Made by a program: the position numbers and the translations under genes
The notes under the pieces: model-generated
Database searches by the model: none
What the model was told of the DNA's origin: nothing
The model's input: the letters and a program-made list of their open reading frames with translations, nothing else
Shown: positions 1-7,890 of the stretch, piece after piece
How positions within the stretch are numbered: position 1 is the first letter of the stretch
Layout of the letters: each line of letters begins with the position of its first letter
Source: Shewanella sp. 10N.286.48.A6
Lineage (GTDB): Bacteria > Pseudomonadota > Gammaproteobacteria > Enterobacterales > Shewanellaceae
Length of the DNA: 64,000 bases
Assembly (NCBI RefSeq): GCF_002873135.1
Contig: NZ_MCVI01000021.1
Coordinates: forward strand, 257,144 to 321,143
Direction of reading: 5' to 3'

Positions 1-1355
1 TCAACTAACAAAGCATATAAATTTTCAGACTCGCGGACATTGGGCGTGCCCACCAAAACAGGTTGCCCTGTACGTTGAATCAAGGATATTTCATTGCAAA
101 TGGCAATGGTTTTTTCGGCTTTTGTACTGAACACCCGATCTGGCTTGTCTATTCTAATGCAGGGTTTACGCGGTGGAATAACACAGGTTTTTAATTGGTA
201 TAACAGCTCAAACTCTTGCGCTGCCAACACCGCGGTGCCGGTCATGCCGCTCACTTTCTTAAACAAACACATCAAATGTTGCAAGGTGATTGAACCTAGG
301 GTTTGACCTTCCTTTTTGACTGGCAGACCTTCTTTGGATTCCAATGCCGATTGCATACCATCTGGCCAGCGGTGCTTTTCGGCAATTCTACCTGTGAATT
401 CATCAACCAGTTTGATGCTGTTGTCTTTAACTATGTAATCTATGTCTTTGACCAGCAAAACCTCGACGTGCAGTGCTAGATTGACGCTGGTCAGCAAGGG
501 CAAATTATCGATATCAAATAGGTTTTCACAGCCAAATTGTTGCTCTATTTTACGACTGCCGCTGTCCGTCAAGTGAACAGAGGTGCTAAATTCATCGACC
601 GCATAATCGTTTGTTTTGTCTAATTGTTTAATTACCGTCGCAATGTGCGTCAGTTGATCATTGTTTTGGTGGATATCACCTGAAATAACCAGAGGAATAC
701 GGGCTTCGTCAATTAGAATCGAATCGGCTTCATCAACAATGGCAACATCTAATCCCGACAATACTTTTTGCTGTTTATAATGCACCAATTGATCACGTAA
801 ATAATCAAAGCCAACTTCTCGGGCTGTGGCATAAACAATGTCGCAGGCATGAGCTTGTTTGCGTTGTTTACACGACATGTCAGCTTGGATCATTCCCACG
901 CTCAAACCAAAAAATTGATAGAGGGGCTGTAAAAAGTGACTGTCTCGTTTAGCCAGATAGTCATTAAAGGTGAGTACGTGAACTTTGCGGCCAGCTAATG
1001 CGTTAACAATAACGGGGGCAGCTGCGGCTAATGTTTTACCTTCCCCGGTTTTCATATCGACAATATAACCGTCATGTAATGCTAACCCGGCCAACATTTG
1101 GCTATCGAAGGGCCTCATGCCTAATAGTCTGTTTGATATTTCTGACACAGAAGCAAAAATTTTAACTTGAGTGGATATATTCATTGGCGGGGAAATAGAA
1201 GCACACAGTGATTGTAGCTGTGCTTTGAGTTCATCATCACAAAGCGATTTCAATGTCTCGCTAAAGGAGTTTATTTGTGTCAACGTTTTCTTAAACGGTT
1301 TAAGGTCGGATTCAATCGATGACCTTTGCAGTTTTTCCATAACCCTTTTAAACAT
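1..1355 (-). CDS. Divergent SecA-like translocase ATPase (5' part, runs off window)
   Basis: The minus-strand frame opens at an ATG (1355-1353) behind an AGGTGG ribosome site and stays open for 451 codons to the left edge without a stop. SecA signatures are visible: Walker A MKTGEGKTLAAA at about residues 101-112, then VDEADSILIDEAR with the DEAD-type Walker B, then TGRIAEKHRWPDG and VSGMTGTA typical of the preprotein cross-linking and second nucleotide-binding domains. SecA powers protein export through SecYEG. The first 70 residues do not resemble the housekeeping SecA N-terminus, so I infer a second, accessory SecA-like protein; the missing C-terminal half would settle this. No partner gene is visible in the window. 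Confidence 0.8.
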   Translation of the reverse strand, partial: MFKRVMEKLQRSSIESDLKPFKKTLTQINSFSETLKSLCDDELKAQLQSLCASISPPMNISTQVKIFASVSEISNRLLGMRPFDSQMLAGLALHDGYIVDMKTGEGKTLAAAAPVIVNALAGRKVHVLTFNDYLAKRDSHFLQPLYQFFGLSVGMIQADMSCKQRKQAHACDIVYATAREVGFDYLRDQLVHYKQQKVLSGLDVAIVDEADSILIDEARIPLVISGDIHQNNDQLTHIATVIKQLDKTNDYAVDEFSTSVHLTDSGSRKIEQQFGCENLFDIDNLPLLTSVNLALHVEVLLVKDIDYIVKDNSIKLVDEFTGRIAEKHRWPDGMQSALESKEGLPVKKEGQTLGSITLQHLMCLFKKVSGMTGTAVLAAQEFELLYQLKTCVIPPRKPCIRIDKPDRVFSTKAEKTIAICNEISLIQRTGQPVLVGTPNVRESENLYALLV

Positions 1356-2163
1356 ACTTCCACCTGTTTGTTTATGCTTAAAATATATATTGGTTGTGGA
1401 AAGGCTTAATTCAAGTCAAAAGCCTTTAAATCCTTGTTTCTCAATCTAACCAATGCTAACTACCGCACCTAAAATAACTCCTAAAGCAATGATTTTATTT
1501 CCAATTAATAAAGAAAACTTTAAAGGGAATAGGTTAAAAGTAAGTGGGTAGAGTCAGTGTGTAGAGTCAGTGGCAAGAGTAACTTAATCTAAAACTCATC
1601 AGTTTAAATTAGGTCTAACCCCATGAGGTGAATGCTGTATCAATGGGGACTGCAAGACGTTTGATGCAAGAAGCGAAAAGGGAAATGCTTTTGGTTTCCT
1701 TTCGTTTAGTATGGGCAAAGCGCTACGGCTTTCTCCGCCATTAATACCGTAAAAATTTGAGAATAAATGGATCAGAGCCTGACCATAACGACTCAGGCTA
1801 AATTTCTAATGTTCAGGGTTAGGATTATGGCTGGGCTTAGAATTAGCAGCAAAACTAAACATGCCACCCATTATTAAAAAGTATTGGAGACTGCTACGTG
1901 TTTGGATTTAGTTTACTCTGATCCAACATATTTCAGATGTCACTTTCCACCCTAATAATATCACCACTTCTTAAGCTATTTTTGTATTTGCGGTTTGCTA
2001 ATTAAGAGTTAGCTAAACTCACTATTTAGGTGGTTAAAATGACTAACTGTTTATTTATCACACAGGTGTAAATTGAATATGTTTTGATTTGTTTTTGATT
2101 TCCTTTTGATTAAAACTACTTAAAACCACTTTAAATCAGTTGCTTAAGTGATCACCTCAAAAC
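1356..2163. other. Intergenic stretch, about 800 bp, no gene seen
   Basis: No supported coding region. It holds a 12-bp direct repeat GTAGAGTCAGTG near 1549-1573 and the MITE-like inverted repeat listed separately (1768-1925). The rest is AT-rich with no recognisable RNA gene. Confidence 0.5.
1768..1925. mobile_element. MITE-like element bounded by 10-bp inverted repeats (candidate)
   Basis: TGGATCAGAG at 1768-1777 is matched by its exact reverse complement CTCTGATCCA at 1916-1925, giving a 158-bp non-coding unit. Size and terminal repeats suit a miniature inverted-repeat element. There is no clear target-site duplication, and a 10-bp pair can occur by chance, so this is tentative. Confidence 0.25.
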
Positions 2164-2180
2164 TTGGCACGCAGCTTGTA
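2164..2180 (+). promoter_or_regulatory. Likely sigma-54 (RpoN) promoter
   Basis: TTGGCACG, four bases, then TTGTA gives the -24 GG and -12 elements in exact sigma-54 spacing; only the -12 GC is replaced by GT. It lies 40 bp upstream of the start codon at 2220. RpoN promoters need an enhancer-binding activator; none is encoded nearby. Confidence 0.6.
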
Positions 2181-2219
2181 ATAACCTAGGTGTACCCCAT
2201 AATTGAAAAGGAATACACC

Positions 2220-2549
2220 ATGTTTAACTCAACCTCAAATACAAATTTAGTAGCTCGTTCAGCATCTACAAAAACTAACCGTACATTTAAAAAATTAGCG
2301 TTAATTGCCATTATTGCAACAGCAAGTATTGGCGCTCAAGCAAATGAATTGAGTAGTGCTGATGTCGTGAGTGCATTAGAAACACGTTTTACTGAAGCAA
2401 CCACAGAAATGCTACAAACTGCGAAACAAGAAATTACTTTGAATCTGCATAGTAAAATCGCAGAGCAACTATTTGAGCTAAGTACCTCTCTTGAGTTGAC
2501 TGAATCAGTAACAGAGCCAGATACAGCATTAGTAAGTAATGAGGACTAA
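2220..2549 (+). CDS. Small exported protein of unknown function (109 aa)
   Basis: Start chosen at the ATG at 2220, preceded by AAAAGGA with good spacing; an in-frame upstream start would overlap the promoter region. Residues 22-41 form a hydrophobic segment (KKLALIAIIATASIGAQA) ending in an Ala-x-Ala-like site, so an unusually long signal peptide is likely. The mature part of about 65 residues is predicted helical, polar and acidic (ALETRFTEATTEMLQTAKQ). I do not recognise the family. It sits directly behind the sigma-54-like promoter and is followed three bases later by a tiny membrane protein, so the two probably act together. Confidence 0.65.
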   Translation: MFNSTSNTNLVARSASTKTNRTFKKLALIAIIATASIGAQANELSSADVVSALETRFTEATTEMLQTAKQEITLNLHSKIAEQLFELSTSLELTESVTEPDTALVSNED

Positions 2550-2552
2550 TGA

Positions 2553-2732
2553 ATGGATTTAATGATGTTACTTAATTTAGCAGACCCATTAACCACAATG
2601 CTTCTGCTTCCCGTTATCAGCTTTATTGTGTGTTCGTTGTTGATATGCGGGTTGCAGTGGTACCAATTTAAAAGCGTCAATGCTATTTCCAAAGAGTTTG
2701 TTTCACTGGAGATGGCGGGAGAAACAGCATGA
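2553..2732 (+). CDS. Small single-pass membrane protein (59 aa), unknown
   Basis: ATG at 2553 follows the preceding stop by three bases, consistent with translational coupling. The frame is open for 59 codons. Residues 14-35 (TTMLLLPVISFIVCSLLICG) are a clear transmembrane helix, followed by a short charged tail (WYQFKSVNAISKEFV). Being co-transcribed with the exported 109-residue protein from a likely RpoN promoter suggests a stress-induced membrane accessory, but no family was recognised. The gene ends in an ATGA overlap with a further 22-codon frame. Confidence 0.5.
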   Translation: MDLMMLLNLADPLTTMLLLPVISFIVCSLLICGLQWYQFKSVNAISKEFVSLEMAGETA

Positions 2733-2797
2733 ACTTAACTGATGTAGAAAAGTGTTTAAAAGCAGATGACAGCCTAAATCTAATAATAATTTCGTAA
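2729..2797 (+). CDS. Possible 22-residue peptide overlapping the previous gene
   Basis: Starts at the ATG within an ATGA overlap and stops at TAA 2795-2797: a short acidic/hydrophobic peptide (MNLTDVEKCLKADD...). The overlap suits coupled translation, but at this length the frame may be chance or the remnant of a longer gene. Confidence 0.2.
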   Translation: MNLTDVEKCLKADDSLNLIIIS

Positions 2798-3084
2798 ATA
2801 TGTAACAACCATTTTGTCTAAAAATCACTTAATAGCAGGTTCATACGCCTTGTTGACGTGCTTGTAATTGTTAATTCATCCTGTATAAACTTGAGCTTTC
2901 ACAGTTTATAAAATCATTAGCACTGTGCTCAATTAAAAGGTCTAAATCGGAGCTCATAAATTCAAGGTGACACTGAAAGACATAAACAAAATCAGAATAA
3001 CTAACTATTTACCTTGGGCAACCCGCACTGACCAGCCACACTTTTTATGCCTAACGTTTAGCCTTTTAGGTATCGGTTATTATT

Positions 3085-3336
3085 CTAAAATCGCAGCTTC
3101 ATGGTTATCAATTGCCTGCCGCAGGCCTTCATGAAAGCACAGCTGTGATACGCTGCAAGTTCATCCAATAAAGCTCCGCCATAACAAATAACATCCATCA
3201 TGTTAAACGGCCTGTTCGACATCCATACCTCTCGCCCAGAGCGTTTCACACAGTGAAACTTCGCCATCTCATGGACGGTCACCGCCGCGCTTACACCTGA
3301 TATTCTATCTCTTCGATTTAGGTTTATTTTAAGCAA
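3085..3336 (-). repeat. Possible dispersed intergenic repeat (spurious 83-codon frame)
   Basis: This block is visibly more GC-rich than its AT-rich flanks and reads as an 83-residue minus-strand frame with features such as SGREVWMSNRPFN and DVICYGGALLDELA. Similar short frames recur as dispersed intergenic sequences in Shewanella genomes as I recall; that is memory, not a search. It contains a small GCCTGC/GCAGGC hairpin near 3115-3127. No ribosome site is convincing, so I treat it as repeat DNA rather than a gene. Confidence 0.3.
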
Positions 3337-3604
3337 CGAAAAATTTCACTCTGAGCCTGAAAGATCCTAACGAATTTATTGAGTTATGGAAAAAATACTT
3401 TAAATAAGATATTGTTTCAGAATTGAAAGCAATGTTGGCAATCGGTAGGCGAATGGTTTCAAAGGTAGGGTGGCCCAGTTGGGATAACTCAACAAATATG
3501 TCCACCGCTCACAAAAATACCTTAAAAATAAATTTTACAATTACCATATTAATTAATAGCTAAAATTAATAAATTACGATCTATTTTATGCTAAAAAATT
3601 CAAC

Positions 3605-3618
3605 ATTGAATATTCAAT
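3605..3618. promoter_or_regulatory. 14-bp perfect palindrome upstream of the CsgG-like operon
   Basis: ATTGAATATTCAAT lies about 62 bp before the start codon at 3680 in a very AT-rich leader. It could be an operator for the lipoprotein operon; no regulator family is assigned. Confidence 0.25.
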
Positions 3619-3679
3619 AGTAAGCCCAATTATCGCTCTCTGGGTCATTATTTACATATTAAAATTAAAAGAGAAAAAA

Positions 3680-4612
3680 ATGAAAAAAAGGAATATTTTC
3701 ACATTTTCGGTCATGGCATTGTTTTGCTTTCATGCACCGACATTTGCAACAGGGTTAGATGCAACCTCTGCATCTAAAAATACTTCAATAGAGTCCACAC
3801 AAACCTTCTTAAAACGTAAAGTTGCTATAGCAAGATTTTCCAATGAAACCCAAGCAGCAAACAGTTTCCTAGTTGACAGTTCAAACAATCGAATAGGTAA
3901 GCAAGCAGCTGATATTCTGAGTGCACGACTTGCTGATACAAATAAATTTATCATGTTTGAGCGCCTTGATAATGAAGAGGTCAACTCGGAGAACATATTA
4001 AAAGGTATAAGCGACAGCGGTGTTTCTGTTGATTATTTAATCGTTGGTTCAGTCAGTGAATTTGGCCGTTCAGCAGAAAGCACTACGGGTTTATTCTCCC
4101 AATCAAAATTACAAAAAGCATATACCAAAGTGAATGTACGCCTAGTTGATGTTGTAACAGGAAGAATTATAAGCTCTGTTGAAGGCGCTGGCGAAGCGAC
4201 AACAGAAACGAAGAAAACCCTTGGTGCAGGTACTTCAGCTGCATTTGATCAAAGCTTGACTGACAAAGCATTGTCACAAGCCATTTCTCAAATGATAAGC
4301 AACCTCGTAGAAAACATGACGGCTAAACCATGGAAATCATTTTTCTTATCAAATGAAGATGGCACGTTAATCATTTCTGGTGGTGAAGCTCAAGGGCTTA
4401 CAGCAGGAATGGAATTGGTCATTTACCAAAATGGAAAGCAAGTCAAAAATCCTCAAAGCGGTGGTGTGATTACTTTACCAGGGAAAAAAATCGGCAAGGT
4501 AACAGTCCAATCAACCTATGGTAACGATGAATTTGAACAGATCTCTTTTGTCGATATTGTTGAAGGTAGCATTACTGATGAGCTATCAAAATATTACCTT
4601 TCAGATAAATAA
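3680..4612 (+). CDS. CsgG-family periplasmic/outer-membrane protein
   Basis: 310 residues. An N-terminal signal peptide ends near residue 24 (FCFHAPTFA) without a lipobox cysteine, so unlike CsgG it may not be lipidated. The body matches the CsgG/HfaB family: VAIARFSNET, a DILSARLADTNKFIMFER strand-helix, VDYLIVGSVSEFGRS and YTKVNVRLVDVVTGRIISSVEGAGEA. The C-terminal 90 residues add a domain of short beta segments (GGEAQGLTAGMELVIYQNGK). First gene of a four-gene operon with a small lipoprotein, a DUF4810 and a DUF799 lipoprotein, a combination I recall as conserved in Proteobacteria. No curli subunit genes are present, so curli secretion is not implied. Likely role: envelope assembly or transport. 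Confidence 0.75.
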   Translation: MKKRNIFTFSVMALFCFHAPTFATGLDATSASKNTSIESTQTFLKRKVAIARFSNETQAANSFLVDSSNNRIGKQAADILSARLADTNKFIMFERLDNEEVNSENILKGISDSGVSVDYLIVGSVSEFGRSAESTTGLFSQSKLQKAYTKVNVRLVDVVTGRIISSVEGAGEATTETKKTLGAGTSAAFDQSLTDKALSQAISQMISNLVENMTAKPWKSFFLSNEDGTLIISGGEAQGLTAGMELVIYQNGKQVKNPQSGGVITLPGKKIGKVTVQSTYGNDEFEQISFVDIVEGSITDELSKYYLSDK

Positions 4613-4624
4613 CTCGAGGCTTTC

Positions 4625-4984
4625 ATGAGAACACTAATATTTATTTTCCTAAGTTTTTTTCTAATGGCATGTGGTTCTAACGTCCAGCGAAGCCAAACAG
4701 GCCTAGAGCATGAACAGCAGGTCGTCATTATTGCAGATGTTTTAGTTGGCAATTCAATCACGGTAGCCAACATCAATAATCACATGATTAATGGCAGTGA
4801 TTTAACCCCATATTCTACGGGTATTGTAGGTGCTGCTGACGCTGAAGATGAAAACCGTCAAATCCTCATTATCAAATTAGATAAAGGTTCACATAAGTTG
4901 TTAATTAAGAACTCAGCTGGAACCATACTTTACTCTAAAGATATCTACCTTGCAGATGGTCAAGTACGAACCATCAGATTTTAA
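4625..4984 (+). CDS. Small lipoprotein in CsgG-like operon (119 aa)
   Basis: Twelve bases after the CsgG-like gene. The N-terminus is a typical lipoprotein signal with lipobox LMAC (Cys16). The mature part of about 100 residues looks beta-rich (VVIIADVLVGNSITVANINN; ILIIKLDKGSHKLLIKNSAG), suggesting a small beta-sandwich like carboxypeptidase-regulatory or DUF2846-type domains, but I do not assign a family. Operon position indicates a partner of the CsgG-like and DUF799 proteins. Confidence 0.65.
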   Translation: MRTLIFIFLSFFLMACGSNVQRSQTGLEHEQQVVIIADVLVGNSITVANINNHMINGSDLTPYSTGIVGAADAEDENRQILIIKLDKGSHKLLIKNSAGTILYSKDIYLADGQVRTIRF

Positions 4985-4998
4985 AAGGAAATCAATAA

Positions 4999-5352
4999 AT
5001 GCTAACTAAAACAAAATATTTATTCATTATTGCCATAACATTCATGTTTACAGGCTGTGCTTCGGTAACCGAAAGTGGCTACTACTGGGGAAGCTATTCT
5101 GAAACTTATTATGAATACATTAAAGCGCCTTCAGAGCAAAGTGTCACCAACCATCTCAATGAACTCAATGACATTGTTAATGTGTCAGAGAAAAAAGGCT
5201 TAAAGGTACCGCCAGGGATATATGCAGAAATAGGCTACATTACTGCTAAGCGAGGAGACAAGGATAGCAGTATCAATTATTACCGCCAAGAAGCTGAATT
5301 GTACCCAGAATCCAAAGGCTTTATTGAACGTCTAATAACAGATCAAAAATAG
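4999..5352 (+). CDS. DUF4810 family lipoprotein
   Basis: 117 residues with lipobox FTGC (Cys19), then YYWGSYSETYYEYIKAP and a TPR-like C-terminal half (PPGIYAEIGYITAKRGDKDSS, YYRQEAELYPES). These features match DUF4810, the small lipoprotein usually encoded between a CsgG-like and a DUF799 gene. The helical tail probably mediates protein contact in the envelope. It starts 14 bases after its upstream neighbour and its stop overlaps the ribosome site of the next gene. Function is unknown in the family. Confidence 0.75.
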   Translation: MLTKTKYLFIIAITFMFTGCASVTESGYYWGSYSETYYEYIKAPSEQSVTNHLNELNDIVNVSEKKGLKVPPGIYAEIGYITAKRGDKDSSINYYRQEAELYPESKGFIERLITDQK

Positions 5353-5360
5353 GAATGAAC

Positions 5361-6038
5361 ATGCGCATATTAATTTCAATTACTCTTGTTTTTCTCATGA
5401 CTGGTTGTGCAGCGACTACGACGACTAAGGAGGCTGCATTTCCCGAAATGTATTCTGATGTGAATCGTCAAACAATGTTAATCGTGCCCGTTATTAATGA
5501 AACAACAGCCGCTGAAGCACCAGATTTTCTAAATGCAACAGTTGCCCAACCTCTAGCCGATAAAGGCTATTATGTTTTACCTGTACCTATTGTAAGCAAT
5601 ATTTTCAAGGAAGCAGGAATCATTGATGGCACACAACTACAAGGGATCCCTTTTTCTACTTACAAAGATAAGTTTGGCGCTGAGTCTGTACTATTTATTA
5701 AGCTGAAAACATGGGAAACCAATTACATGGTCATTGCTGGCAATGTGACTGTTGGTATGGAATACGTACTAGTTTCAGCAGAAACAAATAACGTTTTATG
5801 GTCGTACCAAAACACATTCGTGTTAGATACTTCTGGCTCTTCAGGCAATTTAATTGCCGACATCATCGTTACAGCAATCGCCACAGCAGCAACTGATTAC
5901 GTACCAGTGGCAAGACGGGTTCACGCCAACGCCGTAACAACTCTTCCTGTAGGTAAATACCACCCTAATTACTTAAAAGATGGAAAAGTAAAAAATGTTA
6001 TCCCAGAACTCGCCACAGCCCCAGTAGAGAGATTCTAA
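5361..6038 (+). CDS. DUF799 (GNA1162-like) lipoprotein
   Basis: An ATG lies at 5355, but the ATG at 5361 has AGGA (5351-5354) six bases upstream, so I start there (225 aa). Lipobox MTGC is followed by MLIVPVINETTAAEAPDFLNATV, PLADKGYYVLPVPIV and YKDKFGAESVLFIKLKTWET, the pattern of DUF799, whose Neisseria member GNA1162 is an outer-membrane lipoprotein with a TolB-N-like fold. It closes the CsgG-DUF4810-DUF799 operon, followed by a terminator at 6101. A transport or envelope-assembly role is inferred from context only. Confidence 0.8.
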   Translation: MRILISITLVFLMTGCAATTTTKEAAFPEMYSDVNRQTMLIVPVINETTAAEAPDFLNATVAQPLADKGYYVLPVPIVSNIFKEAGIIDGTQLQGIPFSTYKDKFGAESVLFIKLKTWETNYMVIAGNVTVGMEYVLVSAETNNVLWSYQNTFVLDTSGSSGNLIADIIVTAIATAATDYVPVARRVHANAVTTLPVGKYHPNYLKDGKVKNVIPELATAPVERF

Positions 6039-6100
6039 CGAGAGCCACAAAGTGACCAATCAATAGGTCGATACAGAATAAACATAGTTCCCTAAAACAA

Positions 6101-6125
6101 AAGGCGACCCTGAGGTCGCTTTTTT
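6101..6125 (+). terminator. Rho-independent terminator of the lipoprotein operon
   Basis: GCGACC / GGTCGC stem (6104-6109, 6114-6119) with CTGA loop and a run of six T. About 60 bp after the DUF799 stop. Confidence 0.9.
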
Positions 6126-6404
6126 AATATTTAAATGCCAACCAAAGCCAGCTACCCTGCTTGAATGCTAGAAGAGTGATTAGATTGTTCGCTATTTTCA
6201 AAATACACTGAGGATGACTGATGTGAAGTGTTCAAGTTAATCACCTATCAAAAAAGCATTTGTAAATCCGCTAGCCTTTGCCTAGAGACCTTAAAAGCTT
6301 ATTAGATTTTGGCTTTATTTTCGTTTTGTGAACTATGCACCTTTGTTCAGCGCACACTTGTACCCATAATGCCTTATCAGCGATATTGACCATTGGAGTT
6401 TGCG

Positions 6405-6749
6405 ATGCAACAGATTAATTGCCCACAGTGCAGCCAAAAAATCGACCTTAACCAAGTGACTTGCCCACAATGTCATGCCGCGCTAGGTTTAGATGCCCTC
6501 GGTGGCGTCGACCCAGATGTTCGCATCAAAAATCAGAAGCTTGCAATATGGTTTAGTGTGCTGTTTGGAGGCTTAGGTTTGCATAAATTCTATTTAGGTC
6601 AGTATCTCAAGGGTAGCTTGTACTTAGTGTTTAGCTGGACACTGGTGCCTATGGTAGCTGGCTGGGTTGATGCGATTCGCACCTTGAAAATGAGTCCATT
6701 TAGTTTTCAGCAGCGTTACTCACGTAAAGCGAGTCAGTACTCCGCTTAA
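6405..6749 (+). CDS. Zinc-ribbon plus TM2 domain membrane protein
   Basis: 114 residues from the ATG at 6405, which has GGAG seven bases upstream; an upstream in-frame TTG at 6393 would overlap that site. Residues 5-26 hold two CPxC pairs (CPQCSQK, CPQCHAA), a likely zinc ribbon. Residues 47-100 are a TM2 domain with its hallmark FGGLGLHKFYLGQYLKG and two membrane helices. TM2 proteins are widespread with poorly defined function. Monocistronic: the terminator hairpin follows at 6778. Confidence 0.85.
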   Translation: MQQINCPQCSQKIDLNQVTCPQCHAALGLDALGGVDPDVRIKNQKLAIWFSVLFGGLGLHKFYLGQYLKGSLYLVFSWTLVPMVAGWVDAIRTLKMSPFSFQQRYSRKASQYSA

Positions 6750-6777
6750 CTAAAACTAGCTTATCCTCCTAAATGAG

Positions 6778-6801
6778 TAGGGAGTTGCATATTGCTCCCT
6801 A
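6778..6801 (+). terminator. Hairpin after the TM2 gene
   Basis: TAGGGAG (6778-6784) pairs with CTCCCTA (6795-6801), followed by TTTAT. Position right after the gene supports a terminator, though the T tract is short. Confidence 0.55.
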
Positions 6802-6914
6802 TTTATAAAACTCGATTTATAAAATCCTATTGAATAGCTTCCTATTAATAATGCTACAGTCTCGTGAGCTTTAATGATTTAAGACGTCAACGATGACATC
6901 GCTAAGCTACATTA

Positions 6915-6980
6915 ACGCCGGGGATTTCTCATAGGTTTAGTGTGAAACTTCTTTTGCAAAAGGCTGAAAATCCCCCTTAC
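6915..6980 (+). other. Structured leader or small RNA candidate upstream of PACE gene
   Basis: GGGGATTT (6920-6927) pairs with AAATCCCC (6968-6975) across about 40 bases; inside is the palindrome CTTTTGCAAAAG. The fold lies about 140 bp before the efflux gene start at 7118 in an otherwise empty interval. It does not match a riboswitch class I know. It could be a regulatory leader, a transcribed small RNA, or an inverted repeat without function. Confidence 0.3.
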
Positions 6981-7117
6981 TGGGCTGCTACAACAATATT
7001 CCAAGCTGTTTTACATTTTATCTATCACTTTTTAAGGTAGTCACTCACTTTATTCTTTTGTCATTAATGATAACTTTAGCAACCAAGAACCACTACCCAA
7101 CAGAAATGAGAATGACC

Positions 7118-7558
7118 ATGAACACCAAAGAGCGCATTTTTCACAGCGTATTATTTGAAGCGATTGCTTTAGCATTTGTTATCGGCGCCGCAACTTTATT
7201 TACTGATGCGGGCCCAAAGTCTGCTACAGGCTTAGCGGTAGGCTTATCGCTAATTGCAATGAGTTGGAATTATGCATACAACTTAGGCTTTGACCATATA
7301 TTTGGTCATAACCGTATTAAACGCACCCTTAAAATGCGCTTAGGTCATGGTCTAGGTTTTGAGTTTGGTCTTATTTTTGCCACACAGCCCTTTATGATGT
7401 GGGTGTTGCAGTTAGATTTCTGGACGGTGTTTATGATGAACATTGGGGTGGTGGTATTCTTCTTGATATACGCGATTATATACAATTGGTGCTATGACCA
7501 ACTTCGAGCGCGTATTGTCTCCGCTCGCGCTGCAGCCAATAATGCTGCCGTCAGTTAA
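7118..7558 (+). CDS. PACE family multidrug efflux transporter (AceI-like)
   Basis: Translation from the ATG at 7118 gives 146 residues, the usual PACE length; a longer in-frame start at a TTG (7058) adds a non-conserved leader. Two tandem bacterial transmembrane-pair repeats are visible: ERIFHSVLFEAIAL with the conserved Glu of helix 1 and WNYAYNLGFDHIFG, then RLGHGLGFEFGLI and YNWCYDQLR. Four membrane helices result. Family members export biocides such as chlorhexidine by proton antiport across the inner membrane. AceI-type genes often have a divergent LysR regulator; none is adjacent here. Confidence 0.88.
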   Translation: MNTKERIFHSVLFEAIALAFVIGAATLFTDAGPKSATGLAVGLSLIAMSWNYAYNLGFDHIFGHNRIKRTLKMRLGHGLGFEFGLIFATQPFMMWVLQLDFWTVFMMNIGVVVFFLIYAIIYNWCYDQLRARIVSARAAANNAAVS

Positions 7559-7663
7559 GCTAGCCCAGCTTTAGGTATATGAAACGATACTTAGGTTAAT
7601 CCCAAGTTCGTCAAATAAAGCAATAATACTAGAGTGACAGTCTATATCGGCGTTAGGTGCTAG

Positions 7664-7705
7664 GAGTTAAGAATTAAGAATTAAGAATTAAGAATTAAGA
7701 ATTAA
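7664..7705. repeat. Heptanucleotide tandem repeat (GAATTAA)n
   Basis: Five perfect GAATTAA copies preceded by one variant GAGTTAA. It lies between the convergent 3' ends of the PACE and YkvI-like genes, so it cannot switch translation of either. Such tracts are slippage-prone. Confidence 0.9.
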
Positions 7706-7890
7706 GAGATAGAATCTAGAGTCAAGAGCGACAGAGTTCGCTCTTAACCTCATGCTGAAAGATGCACTGAATAGGCTTAACAGTCCGTTTTGATTAATGT
7801 TCCCGCTGTGTTAATAGCGCCTGTTACGCCATCTAAAATGACGATATAGGCATCTAACTCGACACATGCGATGAAGAATAAACTTTATTG

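Noticed and set aside
3040..3090. Possible integron attC site around GCCTAACGTTTAG
   Set aside because: Only the short CTAAC/GTTAG-like core matches; no second core pair or cassette structure was found.
3680..6038. Curli secretion operon
   Set aside because: Only the CsgG fold matches; no csgA, B, E or F, and DUF4810/DUF799 neighbours define a different operon.
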